DNA from: Acinetobacter sp. NIPH 2100 | GTDB lineage: Bacteria > Pseudomonadota > Gammaproteobacteria > Pseudomonadales > Moraxellaceae | Length of the DNA: 64,000 nt | Direction of reading: 5' to 3' | NCBI RefSeq assembly: GCF_000369805.1 | Contig: NZ_KB850224.1 | Coordinates: forward strand, 496,001 to 560,000 | Shown: piece by piece, positions 1 to 9,572 of the stretch | Position numbering within the stretch: position 1 is the stretch's first letter | Layout of the letters: each line of letters starts with the position of its first letter | Program-made: the position numbers and the translations under genes | The notes under the pieces: model-generated | Databases searched by the model: none | Told to the model about the DNA's origin: nothing | What the model saw: the letters and a program-made list of their open reading frames with translations, nothing else

Positions 1-595
1 GCATATGACGGTAGCTTAAAGGGATACCACGATCAGACATAACAATCGTGACTTGGTGTAACGCTTCTGGTAATAAAGTCCAGAAATCCCAGTTATTGGT
101 TGCACTACGCATATTGGTTTTAGGGTCGCGTTTTACTGCCTTGTTTAAATCAGGGAATTTACGCGGATCACGTAGGAAGAACACAGGGGTATTATTCCCG
201 ACCATGTCCCAGTTGCCTTCTTCAGTATAAAATTTTAAAGCAAAACCACGTATATCTCGTTCAGCATCTGCAGCACCACGTTCACCTGCAACCGTGGTAA
301 AGCGTGCAAACATTTCAGTTTTTTTACCAATTTCGCTAAAGATTTTCGCGCGGGTATATTGGGTAATATCATGGGTGACCGTGAACGTACCAAATGCACC
401 TGAACCTTTGGCATGCATACGACGCTCAGGAATGACTTCACGAACAAAGTTGGCAAGTTTTTCATTTAGCCATAAATCTTGGGCTAATAATGGCCCTCTA
501 GCGCCAGCGGTCATGCTGTTTTGGTTATCAACGACAGGGGCACCAAAATCAGTGGTTAAGTGGCTATAAGGACATTTTTTATCGTCTTGGCTCAT
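1..595 (-). CDS. Catalase, N-terminal part (cut by window edge)
   Basis: Haem catalase that breaks down hydrogen peroxide in the cytoplasm. Only the first 198 residues are in the window; the gene runs off the left edge. The catalytic histidine is H61, in the segment [12 protein letters not shown]. The distal asparagine lies in GNNTPVFF (residues 133-140), and [11 protein letters not shown] at the edge is a standard catalase segment. The short N-terminus suggests a small-subunit (clade 3, KatA-like) enzyme, but the clade cannot be settled without the C-terminus. The ATG at 595 is preceded by GGAG. A 21-bp palindrome lies 18 bases upstream of the start. Confidence 0.93.
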   Translation of the reverse strand, partial: MSQDDKKCPYSHLTTDFGAPVVDNQNSMTAGARGPLLAQDLWLNEKLANFVREVIPERRMHAKGSGAFGTFTVTHDITQYTRAKIFSEIGKKTEMFARFTTVAGERGAADAERDIRGFALKFYTEEGNWDMVGNNTPVFFLRDPRKFPDLNKAVKRDPKTNMRSATNNWDFWTLLPEALHQVTIVMSDRGIPLSYRHM

Positions 596-1211
596 GTTCT
601 ATCTCCGTCAACATGACCTGTGAGCTAGGTCATCTCAACTGTTGGACCGTTCTAAGATATGAATGCTTCGCCGTATCATTCATCAATTGGGTATCGAAAT
701 TTCAGATGCCTAAGTGTGATTTGCAATGATTAAGCTCAGCCTTTGTATTTTTACTCTAGGTTGATGAAAGCTTTTTTTCCAATGGATTAAAGTTGATGTC
801 ATAAATGCTTTATTCGATTGAAGCTGTCTAAATCTTAAACATGAGTCATGCTTTTGTGGATATGAAAATTGTTAAAAAAAGATAAAAGATAATGGAAAAA
901 TAAAGACTTACTGTTTTGGCCAGGTTAAATATAAAGTCAGTGTCGGCATCATTTAGAGGGAGTAAATAGACTCCAATTTGTTCTAAGAAGGATGACTTTT
1001 GCCTGTTGCAGTTATGTAAAAAGGCCTAAATAGATTTCTAGAATTAATTTTGCCGTATCGCTAATACTGCTTGAGCCGCATTCTAAAAAGATGATTGCTG
1101 CCCCTATGCAATTAAAGTTTCAAAACAGAAAGCATGAGTAGGAGATATGTAAATCTTCAGATTTTAGCTGCTAGCATATTGCTTTAGCTTACTTTTATGA
1201 GATTAAAATAA
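596..1211. other. Intergenic region of 616 bases
   Basis: AT-rich non-coding stretch between the divergent catalase and lipoprotein genes. It should hold both promoters. The only clear structure I see is the palindrome at 613-633 next to the catalase start. I find no convincing ORF, tRNA or terminator in it. Confidence 0.6.
613..633. promoter_or_regulatory. 21-bp inverted repeat upstream of catalase
   Basis: Arms ATGACCT (613-619) and AGGTCAT (627-633) are perfect complements around a 7-base spacer. It lies 18 bases before the catalase ATG, so it is either an operator in the leader or a hairpin near the ribosome binding site. It does not look like a typical OxyR site as I know it. The function is inferred. 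Confidence 0.4.
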
Positions 1212-1670
1212 ATGAAAAAATTAGCATTAGGCTTAGGTTTATCTTTAACCGTTCTAGCAGGTTGTAGTGCCACACAGCAAAATGAGGATAAGAAGACCAA
1301 CGCTTCACACTCATTCAGTGTTGAGTTTGTGGGAGAAGGTACGTATAGCGTGAAGCAACAGCAAGGTACGGCCAGTTTATATGCGGTAGATAGCCAGATT
1401 GCTGATGTACCAGCGACTTTGATTCAGGAGAAAAAAGTTCAAATCTCTCAAGTTCCATTTACGGTTGATTTTACGGTGCCTGCGGATCACCGTAAGCTTA
1501 TTCAGCCCTCAGTTCGCGATGATGCGAATATCAAGTACTACGTGACGTTGGAATCGGATACCAAGAATTTGACGGGTAAAGATGCGATCATGATTGATTA
1601 TGATCGTAAATTTCCAAGCGTGACCTTGAATGGTGGCAAACAGCAGATTTATCTACGTTTTGCCAAATAA
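1212..1670 (+). CDS. Predicted lipoprotein of unknown function
   Basis: 152 residues. It has a short lipoprotein signal peptide with lipobox LAGC, lipidated at C18, so it should be anchored in the membrane facing the periplasm. The rest is hydrophilic with alternating beta-like segments and no cysteine or known motif. I do not recognise the family. The gene stands alone, divergent from catalase, and shares a bidirectional terminator with ptsP. Confidence 0.8.
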   Translation: MKKLALGLGLSLTVLAGCSATQQNEDKKTNASHSFSVEFVGEGTYSVKQQQGTASLYAVDSQIADVPATLIQEKKVQISQVPFTVDFTVPADHRKLIQPSVRDDANIKYYVTLESDTKNLTGKDAIMIDYDRKFPSVTLNGGKQQIYLRFAK

Positions 1671-1684
1671 ATAACCGCATCAAC

Positions 1685-1720
1685 AAAAAAGGCGATCATT
1701 CGAGAATGATCGCCTTTTTT
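1685..1720. terminator. Bidirectional terminator, lipoprotein gene / ptsP
   Basis: Stem GGCGATCATT (1691-1700) pairs with AATGATCGCC (1705-1714) around loop CGAG. It is flanked by six A on the left and six T on the right, so it can serve both convergent genes. Confidence 0.9.
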
Positions 1721-1750
1721 AGCATTGTTGCTTGTATTGGATGGAGACAA

Positions 1751-4045
1751 TTATACGTTCAACATCCGATTTGATTTCACCATATCAGCCAGACCGTGGG
1801 TTCTAAAATAATGTTCGAGCCAGCTTTTAATCACCAGCGGGTTATTCATTTGCAGAACATCATCCAAAAGTTTCTTGGCATCACTCATTGGAACATGACA
1901 AATTGCTTTGCGGACTCTCAGAATATTGCTTGAACTCATCGACAAGGTATTAAAACCCATTGCCATCAGGAGAATCGCAGACAATGGATCTCCTGCCATT
2001 TCACCACAGATGCTGACGGGTTTTTGATGCTCATGACAGTCCTGTACCAAACGTTTTAAGGCACGCAGGATGGATGGATGGAAATGCGAATAGACGTTGG
2101 CCACATGTGGGTTATTACGATCCACTGCCAGTAAATATTGGGTTAAATCGTTGGAACCCACAGAGAAGAAGTCGACCAGTTCGGAAAACTCATCAATCTG
2201 CAACAGCACACTTGGCACTTCAACCATGATGCCGATCTTCGGTTTGGTAATTTTAACCTGTTCTTCTTCTTGTACCGCGATCCAGTCACGCTCTAACAGG
2301 TATAGAACCTCTTCGACTTCACTGACGCTCGTTACCATGGGCAACAAGATATGCAAATTATTTAAACCGATGCTAGCTTTGAGCATGGCACGGATTTGCG
2401 CAGAGAAAATTTCTGGATGATCCAGTGTAAAGCGAAGGCCACGCCAACCCAATGCCGAATTTTCTTCTTCAATACTGAAGTAAGGCAAGTCTTTATCTGC
2501 ACCAATATCGAGGGTACGCATAATTACGGGTTTATTGGCAAAATGGCTGAGCTGCTGGCGGTAAATGGCACGTTGCTCTTCTTCACCAGGGAAGCGCTCA
2601 CGTAGCATGAATGGAATTTCACTACGATACAGACCAACACCTTTGGCGCCACGTTGTACGCCACGGACCACATCAATCATCAAACCTGTATTGACGAACA
2701 ATGGAACCGACACGCCATCTGGGGTGATTGCGTCTTTGGTTTCGTATTGCTTTAAATCTTTTGCAATTTGTTCTTCTTCTTTTTGAACTTCTTTATAGCG
2801 TTGACGTAAGCGACGAGGAGGATTGACGAAGATACGCCCTTGATAGGCATCGACAATCATCTCGATATCGTCGAGTGTGGTAATTGGTAATTCGGTCACA
2901 CCGACGACGGTTGGAATGCCTAGCGCACGTGCCACAATTACCATATGTGAGTTGGCAGCACCTTCAGAAGTGACAATTGCCGCAATATTATCCACTGGAA
3001 GCTCTACCAATGCTGCGGTACTGATTTCTTCACCAATCAGAATGCTGTCGGGACTGAGTTCGCGGTGACTGGTATCATTTTCTTGCAAGCAAGCCAGAAT
3101 TCGACGACCGAGATCTTTCAGATCTGAAACACGTTCACGTAGGTAGTCATCTTCCATTTGAGCAAATAGCGCAACATGTTTATCGATGACTTTACGCACG
3201 GCACCTTGGGCCCAACTGCCTGCACGAATGTGGTCTTTAATTTCACTTGGTAAGGCATTTTCATCAAGCATTCTTAAGAACACGCTAAACAAGGCACGTT
3301 CTTCAGACATGAGCGAATCTTGCATTTTTTCATCTAGAGATTGAATCTCTAAACGTACTGCAGCAATGGCTTGATCCAATAATTCCAATTCATCGCTGAT
3401 GTCTTCTGCTTCGCGATCTGGAATCGCAGCAAGATCAGCAGGCGGATAAAGAACAATGGCACGGCCTAAAGCGACACCACCTGCACCTGAAACCCCTTGG
3501 AAGGTCTTGTAGCTAGGACCATTGCTGGGTTTACGAAAAACATCAATATTTCCCACAGCATGTGCATGGGCAATTACACCTGAGAGTTGGGCACACAGTG
3601 TAACCAAGAAGGATTCAGCAGCTTCGCTAAAGTCTTGAGATTCTTTATTTTGAACCACCAAGACACCCATCACCTTGCGGCGATACATCACTGGAACGCC
3701 TAAAAATGAGTTGAACAGTTCTTCACCTGTTTCAGGTAAATAGGCAAAGCGTTCGTGTTTGGGTGCGTTGTCTAAGTTAACGATTTCTTCACGTTGACCA
3801 ACCAGACCGACCAGACCTTCACCGACACTGAGCGACACCGCACCAACCGCTTCAGGTTTTAAACCTTTTGAGGCCATCAGCACATAGCGGCGATTACGTT
3901 CGTCCAATAAATAAATCGAGCAGACATCGACATGCATGGCATCGGCCACATGATTGACCATAATGTCCAAGGAATCATGCAAACTGACGGACGCATTGAT
4001 TTCTTGCACAATGCGTCTAAGCGTGTCGAGTTGCATGTTTGACAT
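1751..4045 (-). CDS. ptsP: Nitrogen PTS enzyme I (PEP-protein phosphotransferase PtsP)
   Basis: First enzyme of the nitrogen-related phosphotransferase system. It takes phosphate from phosphoenolpyruvate and passes it to NPr, in a regulatory rather than sugar-transporting role. The 764 residues match full-length PtsP: a GAF sensor domain at about 17-160, an NPr-binding helical region at about 185-330, the swivelling phospho-histidine domain with H367 in GAANSHMVIVARALG, and a C-terminal PEP-binding barrel with catalytic C680 in SICGEMAGDP. rppH lies just downstream of its start on the same strand side (rppH is transcribed first, then ptsP). The same pairing is found in Pseudomonas, which supports both calls. 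Confidence 0.96.
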   Translation of the reverse strand: MSNMQLDTLRRIVQEINASVSLHDSLDIMVNHVADAMHVDVCSIYLLDERNRRYVLMASKGLKPEAVGAVSLSVGEGLVGLVGQREEIVNLDNAPKHERFAYLPETGEELFNSFLGVPVMYRRKVMGVLVVQNKESQDFSEAAESFLVTLCAQLSGVIAHAHAVGNIDVFRKPSNGPSYKTFQGVSGAGGVALGRAIVLYPPADLAAIPDREAEDISDELELLDQAIAAVRLEIQSLDEKMQDSLMSEERALFSVFLRMLDENALPSEIKDHIRAGSWAQGAVRKVIDKHVALFAQMEDDYLRERVSDLKDLGRRILACLQENDTSHRELSPDSILIGEEISTAALVELPVDNIAAIVTSEGAANSHMVIVARALGIPTVVGVTELPITTLDDIEMIVDAYQGRIFVNPPRRLRQRYKEVQKEEEQIAKDLKQYETKDAITPDGVSVPLFVNTGLMIDVVRGVQRGAKGVGLYRSEIPFMLRERFPGEEEQRAIYRQQLSHFANKPVIMRTLDIGADKDLPYFSIEEENSALGWRGLRFTLDHPEIFSAQIRAMLKASIGLNNLHILLPMVTSVSEVEEVLYLLERDWIAVQEEEQVKITKPKIGIMVEVPSVLLQIDEFSELVDFFSVGSNDLTQYLLAVDRNNPHVANVYSHFHPSILRALKRLVQDCHEHQKPVSICGEMAGDPLSAILLMAMGFNTLSMSSSNILRVRKAICHVPMSDAKKLLDDVLQMNNPLVIKSWLEHYFRTHGLADMVKSNRMLNV

Positions 4046-4138
4046 GGATGTTTACTCCAATTTATTGAATCGTTATAGGCCTAGTTATAACAGCTCTGTT
4101 GTCAAAAATCATTGCTTAAAATGATGATTTCACGACAA

Positions 4139-4615
4139 TTAGCGCTGAGGTAGTTGTAAACATAATTCCATCATGGCTTTACGGTAAACATCACGTTTGA
4201 AGTTGACCACTTGACCCAATGGGTACCAGTAACTTACCCACTGCCATTCATCGAACTCGGGTGGGTCTGATAGGTTTAACTGAATATGATGCGGCGAGGC
4301 CGTTAACTTCAGTAAAAACCATTTCTGCTTTTGTCCAATACATACCGGATCTGAATCTGACCGAATGTACCGATGTGGCAAACGATAACGCAGCCAACCT
4401 TTTGTTTGCGCTATAATTTGGACGTGTTCGGGCAATAAACCGACTTCTTCTCTCAGTTCACGAAAAAGTGCCTGTTCAGGGGTTTCTCCAAATTGGATCC
4501 CTCCTTGTGGAAATTGCCAAGCATTGTGACCAATGCGTTTTGCCCATAAAACTTGTCCGTCATCGTTTGCCAAAATGATCCCGACGTTGGGTCGGAAACC
4601 TTCTGAGTCGATCAT
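4139..4615 (-). CDS. rppH: RNA pyrophosphohydrolase RppH
   Basis: Nudix hydrolase that removes pyrophosphate from the 5' end of mRNA, which opens transcripts to RNase E decay. The 158-residue length is normal for the family. The Nudix box spans about residues 39-60 and reads [12 protein letters not shown] followed by [10 protein letters not shown], with the metal-binding glutamates in REEVG. The N-terminus begins [15 protein letters not shown], typical of the family. It lies 93 bases upstream of ptsP on the same strand, so the two are probably co-transcribed. Confidence 0.95.
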   Translation of the reverse strand: MIDSEGFRPNVGIILANDDGQVLWAKRIGHNAWQFPQGGIQFGETPEQALFRELREEVGLLPEHVQIIAQTKGWLRYRLPHRYIRSDSDPVCIGQKQKWFLLKLTASPHHIQLNLSDPPEFDEWQWVSYWYPLGQVVNFKRDVYRKAMMELCLQLPQR

Positions 4616-4798
4616 TTGGCTACCTAAATTTTATCTATATCGTTGACTTTGATCTCGGGGACAGACTATCTTCCATGTCCAACTCGAAAAAGGTCAAAGT
4701 AAAATGTTTAAATTGCTATGATCTTAACGAATTTTTAGTGACTTACGGAAATAGATTTACGTTTTTTTTCTTTAATTTGCATTTAAATGAGCATTTAT

Positions 4799-5449
4799 AT
4801 GAAATTGGCTTTGTTTGATTTAGATCACACCCTGTTAAATACTGACTCTGATCACTCTTGGGGTGAATTTTTGGTCAATGAAGGTTTGGTTGATCCAATT
4901 CATCATCGCCAAATGAATGACAAGTTTTATGAAGATTACAAAGCAGGGCAACTTGACCCGATTGCCTATAATGAATTTGTTTTTCAATTTCTAACCAAAC
5001 ACGATAATGATTATTTAACTGAGTTACATCAGTTATTTATGCAGAAAGTAATCCGTCCGCAGATGCGACCTAAAGGGTTTGAGGCGATTAAACGACATCA
5101 AGCACTGGGTCATGAGCTGGTTGGAATTACCGCGACCAGTGATTTTATTACGGCACCTATTTTTCGTGAATTTGGCATTACTGAAATTATTGCCACCAAT
5201 GCCGAAGTGATTGATGGTCAATATACAGGCAAGGTCACAGGCATTCCTTGTTATCAGAAAGGTAAGTTGGCGCGTTTGGATCAGTGGTTGGCTGGAAGGA
5301 CGGTCAATGAATCTTGGGCCTATTCAGATTCAATCAATGATCGTTTCCTATTGGAATATGCGACGCATGCGATTGCCGTAAATCCTGATGATCGCTTAGA
5401 AAAATTGGCACAAGAACAGGCTTGGGAGATCCAAGACTGGTCGATATAA
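4799..5449 (+). CDS. HAD phosphatase, possible histidinol-phosphate phosphatase
   Basis: HAD-superfamily hydrolase of the SerB-like subclass IB. Motif I is FDLDHTLL with nucleophile D7 and acid D9, followed by DSDHSWGEF. A serine/threonine motif sits in GITATSDF and a final acidic motif in AYSDSINDRF. I chose the ATG at 4799 (216 residues) because family members begin directly at the MxLALFDLD strand; an in-frame ATG at 4787 adds four residues. The gene is divergent from rppH-ptsP. The Pseudomonas aeruginosa homologue in the same position (PA0335) is known as a histidinol-phosphate phosphatase, so a role in histidine synthesis is plausible but inferred. Confidence 0.85.
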   Translation: MKLALFDLDHTLLNTDSDHSWGEFLVNEGLVDPIHHRQMNDKFYEDYKAGQLDPIAYNEFVFQFLTKHDNDYLTELHQLFMQKVIRPQMRPKGFEAIKRHQALGHELVGITATSDFITAPIFREFGITEIIATNAEVIDGQYTGKVTGIPCYQKGKLARLDQWLAGRTVNESWAYSDSINDRFLLEYATHAIAVNPDDRLEKLAQEQAWEIQDWSI

Positions 5450-5462
5450 ATCAGTAATTTAA

Positions 5463-5498
5463 TGCCAAATATCACCTTAAGCAAAGGGATATTTGGCA
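5463..5498. other. Hairpin downstream of the HAD gene
   Basis: Arms TGCCAAATATC (5463-5473) and GATATTTGGCA (5488-5498) pair perfectly over a 14-base loop. No T tract follows on either strand, so it is not a standard terminator. It may protect the 3' end of the mRNA. Confidence 0.4.
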
Positions 5499-5586
5499 AT
5501 GTATGAACAACAATAAAAAATATTGAATGACGCATTATAGTTTAGAGAAATATAGAAAATATAACTAAATAGATTGAGCGCGTGAT

Positions 5587-7023
5587 ATGCCAAAACAACG
5601 CATTGCATTACCAAAACAACTTTGGACAGAACAAAGTATTGATCTCACCCGACACCGTTACCAAGGCAAATTGCTCACCAAAAGTGATGGCTTTGCTTTG
5701 GGAAAAGCACAACGTAAAAAAATTCCACGTGAGCAATTGGCTCACTTGTCCGAACGGCCCAAAGATATCACGGCCTTAACACTCTATGATTGGAGTAATG
5801 AAGGTCGTTTAGAGCGACTAAAACCCATTCGTGCCAAGCGTATGAGTGTATCTCCATTTACTTTTTATCGAGGGGTGCCTGCGCTGATGTTGTTTGACCA
5901 AGTGTGGGAACAGCACAATTCAGGCCTATTTCAACAGATTTGTGGGGATTGTCATTTAAGTAATTTTGGTGGATTTGCCAGTCCAGAACGTAATCTTTTA
6001 TTTGGTATTAATGATTTTGATGAAACGCTGGTTGCGCCATTTGAATGGGATCTCAAGCGCTTGGTCACTAGCTTTGTGATTGCAGCAAAAGAGATCGGTT
6101 TAGGCGAGAGCACGGGTTTAAAAGCGATTCAGCGCATGCTCAACGCCTATATCTTGCACTTAGATCAACAAATTGCATTGTCTCCTTTGCAAATCTGGTA
6201 TGAGAAAATTGATGCCAGTATTTTATTGGAAAAAACTGAAAACCAAAAAGTCCGTAAAAAATTAGCAAAGAAAGTGAATAGTGCTTCAGCTCGAGACAGT
6301 GCTTCGGTGTTGCCAAAACTGACCCAACAGGATGATGAGACTGGATTTCGGCATTTTATTGAGGATGAGCCTTTACTTTGGCATCCCAAAGCAGGTGAGC
6401 CATTTAGTCAGGAGAATGATGCATTTTTTGAGCGCTATCGCAGCACGCTGAAATATGATCGCCAAGTTTTATTTGATCGTTACCAATGTACTGACATCGC
6501 ATTAAAAGTGGTGGGTGTCGGGAGTGTGGGAACGCGCTCAGCCATTGCGTTATTTGAAGATGCTGATCGAGAACCGCTTATTTTACAAATGAAAGAAGCG
6601 AACTCTTCGATTTTAAGCCCACTGTTTTTGCAGAAAGTGCCTCATGAAGGTGAACGGGTGGTGTATGGCCAGCAGCTTATGCAAGCCGCCAGTGATATTT
6701 TTTTGGGATATTCAACTGCTCAGCAGCAACATTATTTGATCCGTCAATTACGTGATATGAAAGTGTCTATCGATTTGGTTGGGATGGATGATGCATTTTT
6801 TTATGAATATGCCGATAGCTGTGGTTTGGCTTTGGCACATGCGCATGCCAAAGCAGGTAATGCCGACGTTTTGATTGGATATCTGGGGGAAGGCGGGGCG
6901 ATAATCCAGATCTTGCAGGACTATGCGACGCAGTACGCGGAGCGAAATTTAAGTGATTATCTGCAATTCATGAATGCGATTGCCGATGGTAAAATTCAGC
7001 TCGCTGGAGAAGAAGCACTTTAA
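5587..7023 (+). CDS. DUF2252 family protein
   Basis: 478-residue cytoplasmic protein of the DUF2252 family, which has a kinase-like fold and no settled function. Typical features are GDCHLSNFGGF, the acidic loop NDFDETLVAPFEWDLKRL (about residues 118-160), and a C-terminal half with YLIRQLRDMK and LALAHAHAKAG. The loop histidines and aspartates look like a phosphotransferase active site. It begins 137 bases after the HAD gene and is followed closely by a Spo0M-like gene. The start at 5587 has only a weak ribosome binding site. Confidence 0.85.
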   Translation: MPKQRIALPKQLWTEQSIDLTRHRYQGKLLTKSDGFALGKAQRKKIPREQLAHLSERPKDITALTLYDWSNEGRLERLKPIRAKRMSVSPFTFYRGVPALMLFDQVWEQHNSGLFQQICGDCHLSNFGGFASPERNLLFGINDFDETLVAPFEWDLKRLVTSFVIAAKEIGLGESTGLKAIQRMLNAYILHLDQQIALSPLQIWYEKIDASILLEKTENQKVRKKLAKKVNSASARDSASVLPKLTQQDDETGFRHFIEDEPLLWHPKAGEPFSQENDAFFERYRSTLKYDRQVLFDRYQCTDIALKVVGVGSVGTRSAIALFEDADREPLILQMKEANSSILSPLFLQKVPHEGERVVYGQQLMQAASDIFLGYSTAQQQHYLIRQLRDMKVSIDLVGMDDAFFYEYADSCGLALAHAHAKAGNADVLIGYLGEGGAIIQILQDYATQYAERNLSDYLQFMNAIADGKIQLAGEEAL

Positions 7024-7073
7024 TCATAAGTTTGCTGCTAAAGATGAAATCGTCGTCAGGATCTGAAAGAAAA

Positions 7074-7817
7074 ATGTTGAATAAAATTATGTCGGGTTTA
7101 GGCTTGCAAGGCGTCACTGTTGAAACACATTTGCAAAATCCAACAGTACAAGCAGGTGCAACATTACAGGGAGAGATTAGTTTTAAAGGGGGCTCATCCG
7201 ATAAGGACATTAAAGGTTTATATTTGCAATTGATGACCATGGCAGAAGTTGAGTCGGGAGAGCATGAATTTAATCAGCCTTTGGTGCTTGTCCAATGGTT
7301 AATCAGTTCAAATTTTTCTTTACTAGCACATCAAACCCACCATGTTCCATTTAGCATAGATTTGCCGCATGAAACGCCGATCACCGAAGTCATTTGTCGC
7401 CGAAATGGTACGCGGATGTGGATCAATACCCACATGGATGTGGATTGGGGATTGGATGCTACGGATCGAGACTATTTGAGTGTATTACCAACCCCAGCAA
7501 TGCACGCGTTTTTACAGGCCATGCAGCAATGTGGTTTTGTACTTTCTTCTGTTGATGTGGAAAAAGGTCAACTTACTGGGCAAAATTTTAGTTCAACAAT
7601 CGGTTGCTACCAAGAGCTAGAGTTTGTTTCTTCGCATATGTTCAGTGGTTTTAATGAGGTTGAAGTTTCTTTTGTCGCCGAAGCAACTCAAACCCATGTC
7701 ATGCTTGAGGTTGATCGCCACTTTCGTTCCGATCAATTACTCACCATGACCTTGTTGCATCACAATCTGGATGTCGACCAGATGGCGCAACAAATTCGCC
7801 GTTTATTACAAATCTGA
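7074..7817 (+). CDS. Spo0M-like (SpoOM family) protein
   Basis: 247 residues with the arrestin-like beta-sandwich signature of the SpoOM family. The N-terminus reads MLNKIMSGLGLQGVTVETHL, then VQAGATLQGEISFKGG and later PFSIDLPHETP. The family was named from a Bacillus sporulation-control protein, but in Gram-negative bacteria its role is unknown. I chose the ATG at 7074 because it matches family N-termini and has a purine-rich GAAAG upstream; the frame is open to a TTG at 7032. It lies 50 bases after the DUF2252 gene, so the two may be co-transcribed. Confidence 0.85.
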   Translation: MLNKIMSGLGLQGVTVETHLQNPTVQAGATLQGEISFKGGSSDKDIKGLYLQLMTMAEVESGEHEFNQPLVLVQWLISSNFSLLAHQTHHVPFSIDLPHETPITEVICRRNGTRMWINTHMDVDWGLDATDRDYLSVLPTPAMHAFLQAMQQCGFVLSSVDVEKGQLTGQNFSSTIGCYQELEFVSSHMFSGFNEVEVSFVAEATQTHVMLEVDRHFRSDQLLTMTLLHHNLDVDQMAQQIRRLLQI

Positions 7818-7830
7818 TCTGTTTAATTTG

Positions 7831-7854
7831 ACCTCCCCAACGGGAGGTTTTTTT
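7831..7854 (+). terminator. Terminator after the Spo0M-like gene
   Basis: Stem ACCTCCC (7831-7837) pairs with GGGAGGT (7842-7848) and is followed by a run of seven T. Confidence 0.9.
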
Positions 7855-7892
7855 GTCATATTACTGTCATCATTTATTTTTAAAATCAAAGC

Positions 7893-8678
7893 ATGAAAAT
7901 AAAAATAAATCAGGAAGCACAGACTTCCAATTTGCTTGATGCATTATTGAAACTAGAGCGACAACAGCCAATGATCAAAACACGATGGATCGTCGTTCCA
8001 ATCGTGGTGTTACTGCTGATGTACAGTTGGCGGCAACAGGTTTTTAGTGCTTGGGTGATACTTCCTTTTCTATGGTTAATCATTGTGTTGAATTTAGCCC
8101 TGATTGCTCGGTCCAAACGAGGGAAGTTGCAAAAAATTGAGCGATTCAAATTTGACCCGATCTTCTGGAATAAATTTAGATTCTATTATCCCGAACTTGG
8201 TTTAAAACAACGACAACTTGTTGAAGCTGGGTTTAAAGATTATTTGGCATTACATGTCATGCAAAAACAAGCCTATGCAATGCCTTCGCATGCGGTGGAT
8301 AGCTTATGGCATGTGATGTTGGAGTTTCCAAAACAATATCAACAATTATGTGAGCAGGTGCTAGGTCGACCGTTGCATCATAATCCCTATAATGCAACCA
8401 CCACGTCTAAGCAGCAAACACAGCAATTGTTTGAAGCATGGCGAATGAGTTGCACTTTACATGCTTATCAGCCAAGAAATACCACTTCGTTGCCTAGACT
8501 GTTTGCAATTGATCAAGCACTCCATTGGCCTGAGGGGCAATATTTTAATTTAGAGTTGATGACCAAGGATTATGCCCAATACTTGCAGGCTCAGTCCTCG
8601 TCATCATCTTCAAGTTGTGGAAGTAGTAGCAATAGCTGTAGCAGTTGCAGCAGCTGTGGTGGGGGTGGTGGAGATTAA
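7893..8678 (+). CDS. Membrane protein with WH motif and Cys/Ser/Gly-rich tail
   Basis: 261 residues. Two membrane helices lie at about 32-49 and 53-72, then a soluble domain with AVDSLWHVMLEFPKQYQ (about 134-150) and LGRPLHHNP. The D-x-x-WH pattern followed by xxYxxxC and HxP resembles the DUF1399 / glycine-rich-domain-protein family. The last 26 residues are almost only Ser, Cys and Gly: a serine run, then four separated cysteines, then five glycines and a final Asp. Such tails may bind metal or be modified, but the role is unknown. The gene is isolated between a terminator and a convergent LysR gene. Confidence 0.75.
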   Translation: MKIKINQEAQTSNLLDALLKLERQQPMIKTRWIVVPIVVLLLMYSWRQQVFSAWVILPFLWLIIVLNLALIARSKRGKLQKIERFKFDPIFWNKFRFYYPELGLKQRQLVEAGFKDYLALHVMQKQAYAMPSHAVDSLWHVMLEFPKQYQQLCEQVLGRPLHHNPYNATTTSKQQTQQLFEAWRMSCTLHAYQPRNTTSLPRLFAIDQALHWPEGQYFNLELMTKDYAQYLQAQSSSSSSSCGSSSNSCSSCSSCGGGGGD

Positions 8679-8687
8679 TCGATGCTG

Positions 8688-9551
8688 CTAGCTAACATGC
8701 ATCATTCGAATCAGTTCTTCTGCTGCTTTAGACTGAATTCGCGCAGGATGCCAAACCATACCCAGTTGACGTTGCATATCCAGTTTCAAATCGAGCTGTT
8801 TTAAATCCTGATTGACCAAGGTTTTTGGCAAAACCGACCAACCTAAACCAATTGAAACCAACATTCGAATAGATTCTAAAGGGTTGTTACTCATGGTAAT
8901 TTTTGGTTTTAGGTTATTCTTTTCAAATTCAGCCAAGGTGATTTGACTGGTATAGGTCTGTGCCGCAGGTAATAGGCTTGGATAGGCAATCAGGTCTTCG
9001 AGTTTAAGTGGTGTTTGTTGTGCCAATGGATGGAAGGGCGCGGCAACAAAAACCAAAGGGTCATTCCAAATCGTCACATATTTAAGACGATCATCCCCAA
9101 CCGGCGGCAAGGTTAAAAATGCGAGTTCAAGTTCACCGGCTAAGACTTGTTCATGGGCCTGTTCAGAATCGACAAAATGCACGTCTAAGGTCACTTGAGG
9201 ATAATGTTGGACGAAATTTTTAAGCAGTTCACCCAAATGGTGCAGACCAATGTGATGACTGGTACCAATCTTTAAACGACCTTGGACCTGTGCTTGTTCA
9301 TGGCTTAAGGTATGGTGAATTTCTCCCAGCTCATTGAGCCAAGTACGAACCTTCGGTAATAGAGAGTGTGCTGCATGGGTAGGCTGAATTCCCCGACCTG
9401 CAGATTCAAACAGTTTGACCCCAAAATAGTCTTCTAAGCTATGAATCCGTTTGGTGACTGCAGGTTGGGTAATAAATAATTGTTCTGCTGCAATGGAAAT
9501 TGAACCGGTTTCCATGACTTTTACAAATGCTTCAAAAGCAGCGAGATTCAT
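8688..9551 (-). CDS. LysR-family transcriptional regulator
   Basis: 287 residues, the usual LysR length. The N-terminal winged helix-turn-helix (1-60) contains GSISIAAEQLFITQPAVTKRIHSLEDYFGVKLFE. The C-terminal effector-binding domain begins near residue 90 (GRLKIGTSHHIG). A LysR gene also lies next to leuC in Pseudomonas. Regulation of leuC is therefore possible, especially as a palindrome lies in the leuC promoter region, but DUF2061 lies between them and the link is inferred. Confidence 0.9.
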   Translation of the reverse strand: MNLAAFEAFVKVMETGSISIAAEQLFITQPAVTKRIHSLEDYFGVKLFESAGRGIQPTHAAHSLLPKVRTWLNELGEIHHTLSHEQAQVQGRLKIGTSHHIGLHHLGELLKNFVQHYPQVTLDVHFVDSEQAHEQVLAGELELAFLTLPPVGDDRLKYVTIWNDPLVFVAAPFHPLAQQTPLKLEDLIAYPSLLPAAQTYTSQITLAEFEKNNLKPKITMSNNPLESIRMLVSIGLGWSVLPKTLVNQDLKQLDLKLDMQRQLGMVWHPARIQSKAAEELIRMMHVS

Positions 9552-9572
9552 ACAAAAGTATCCAAAGAAATT

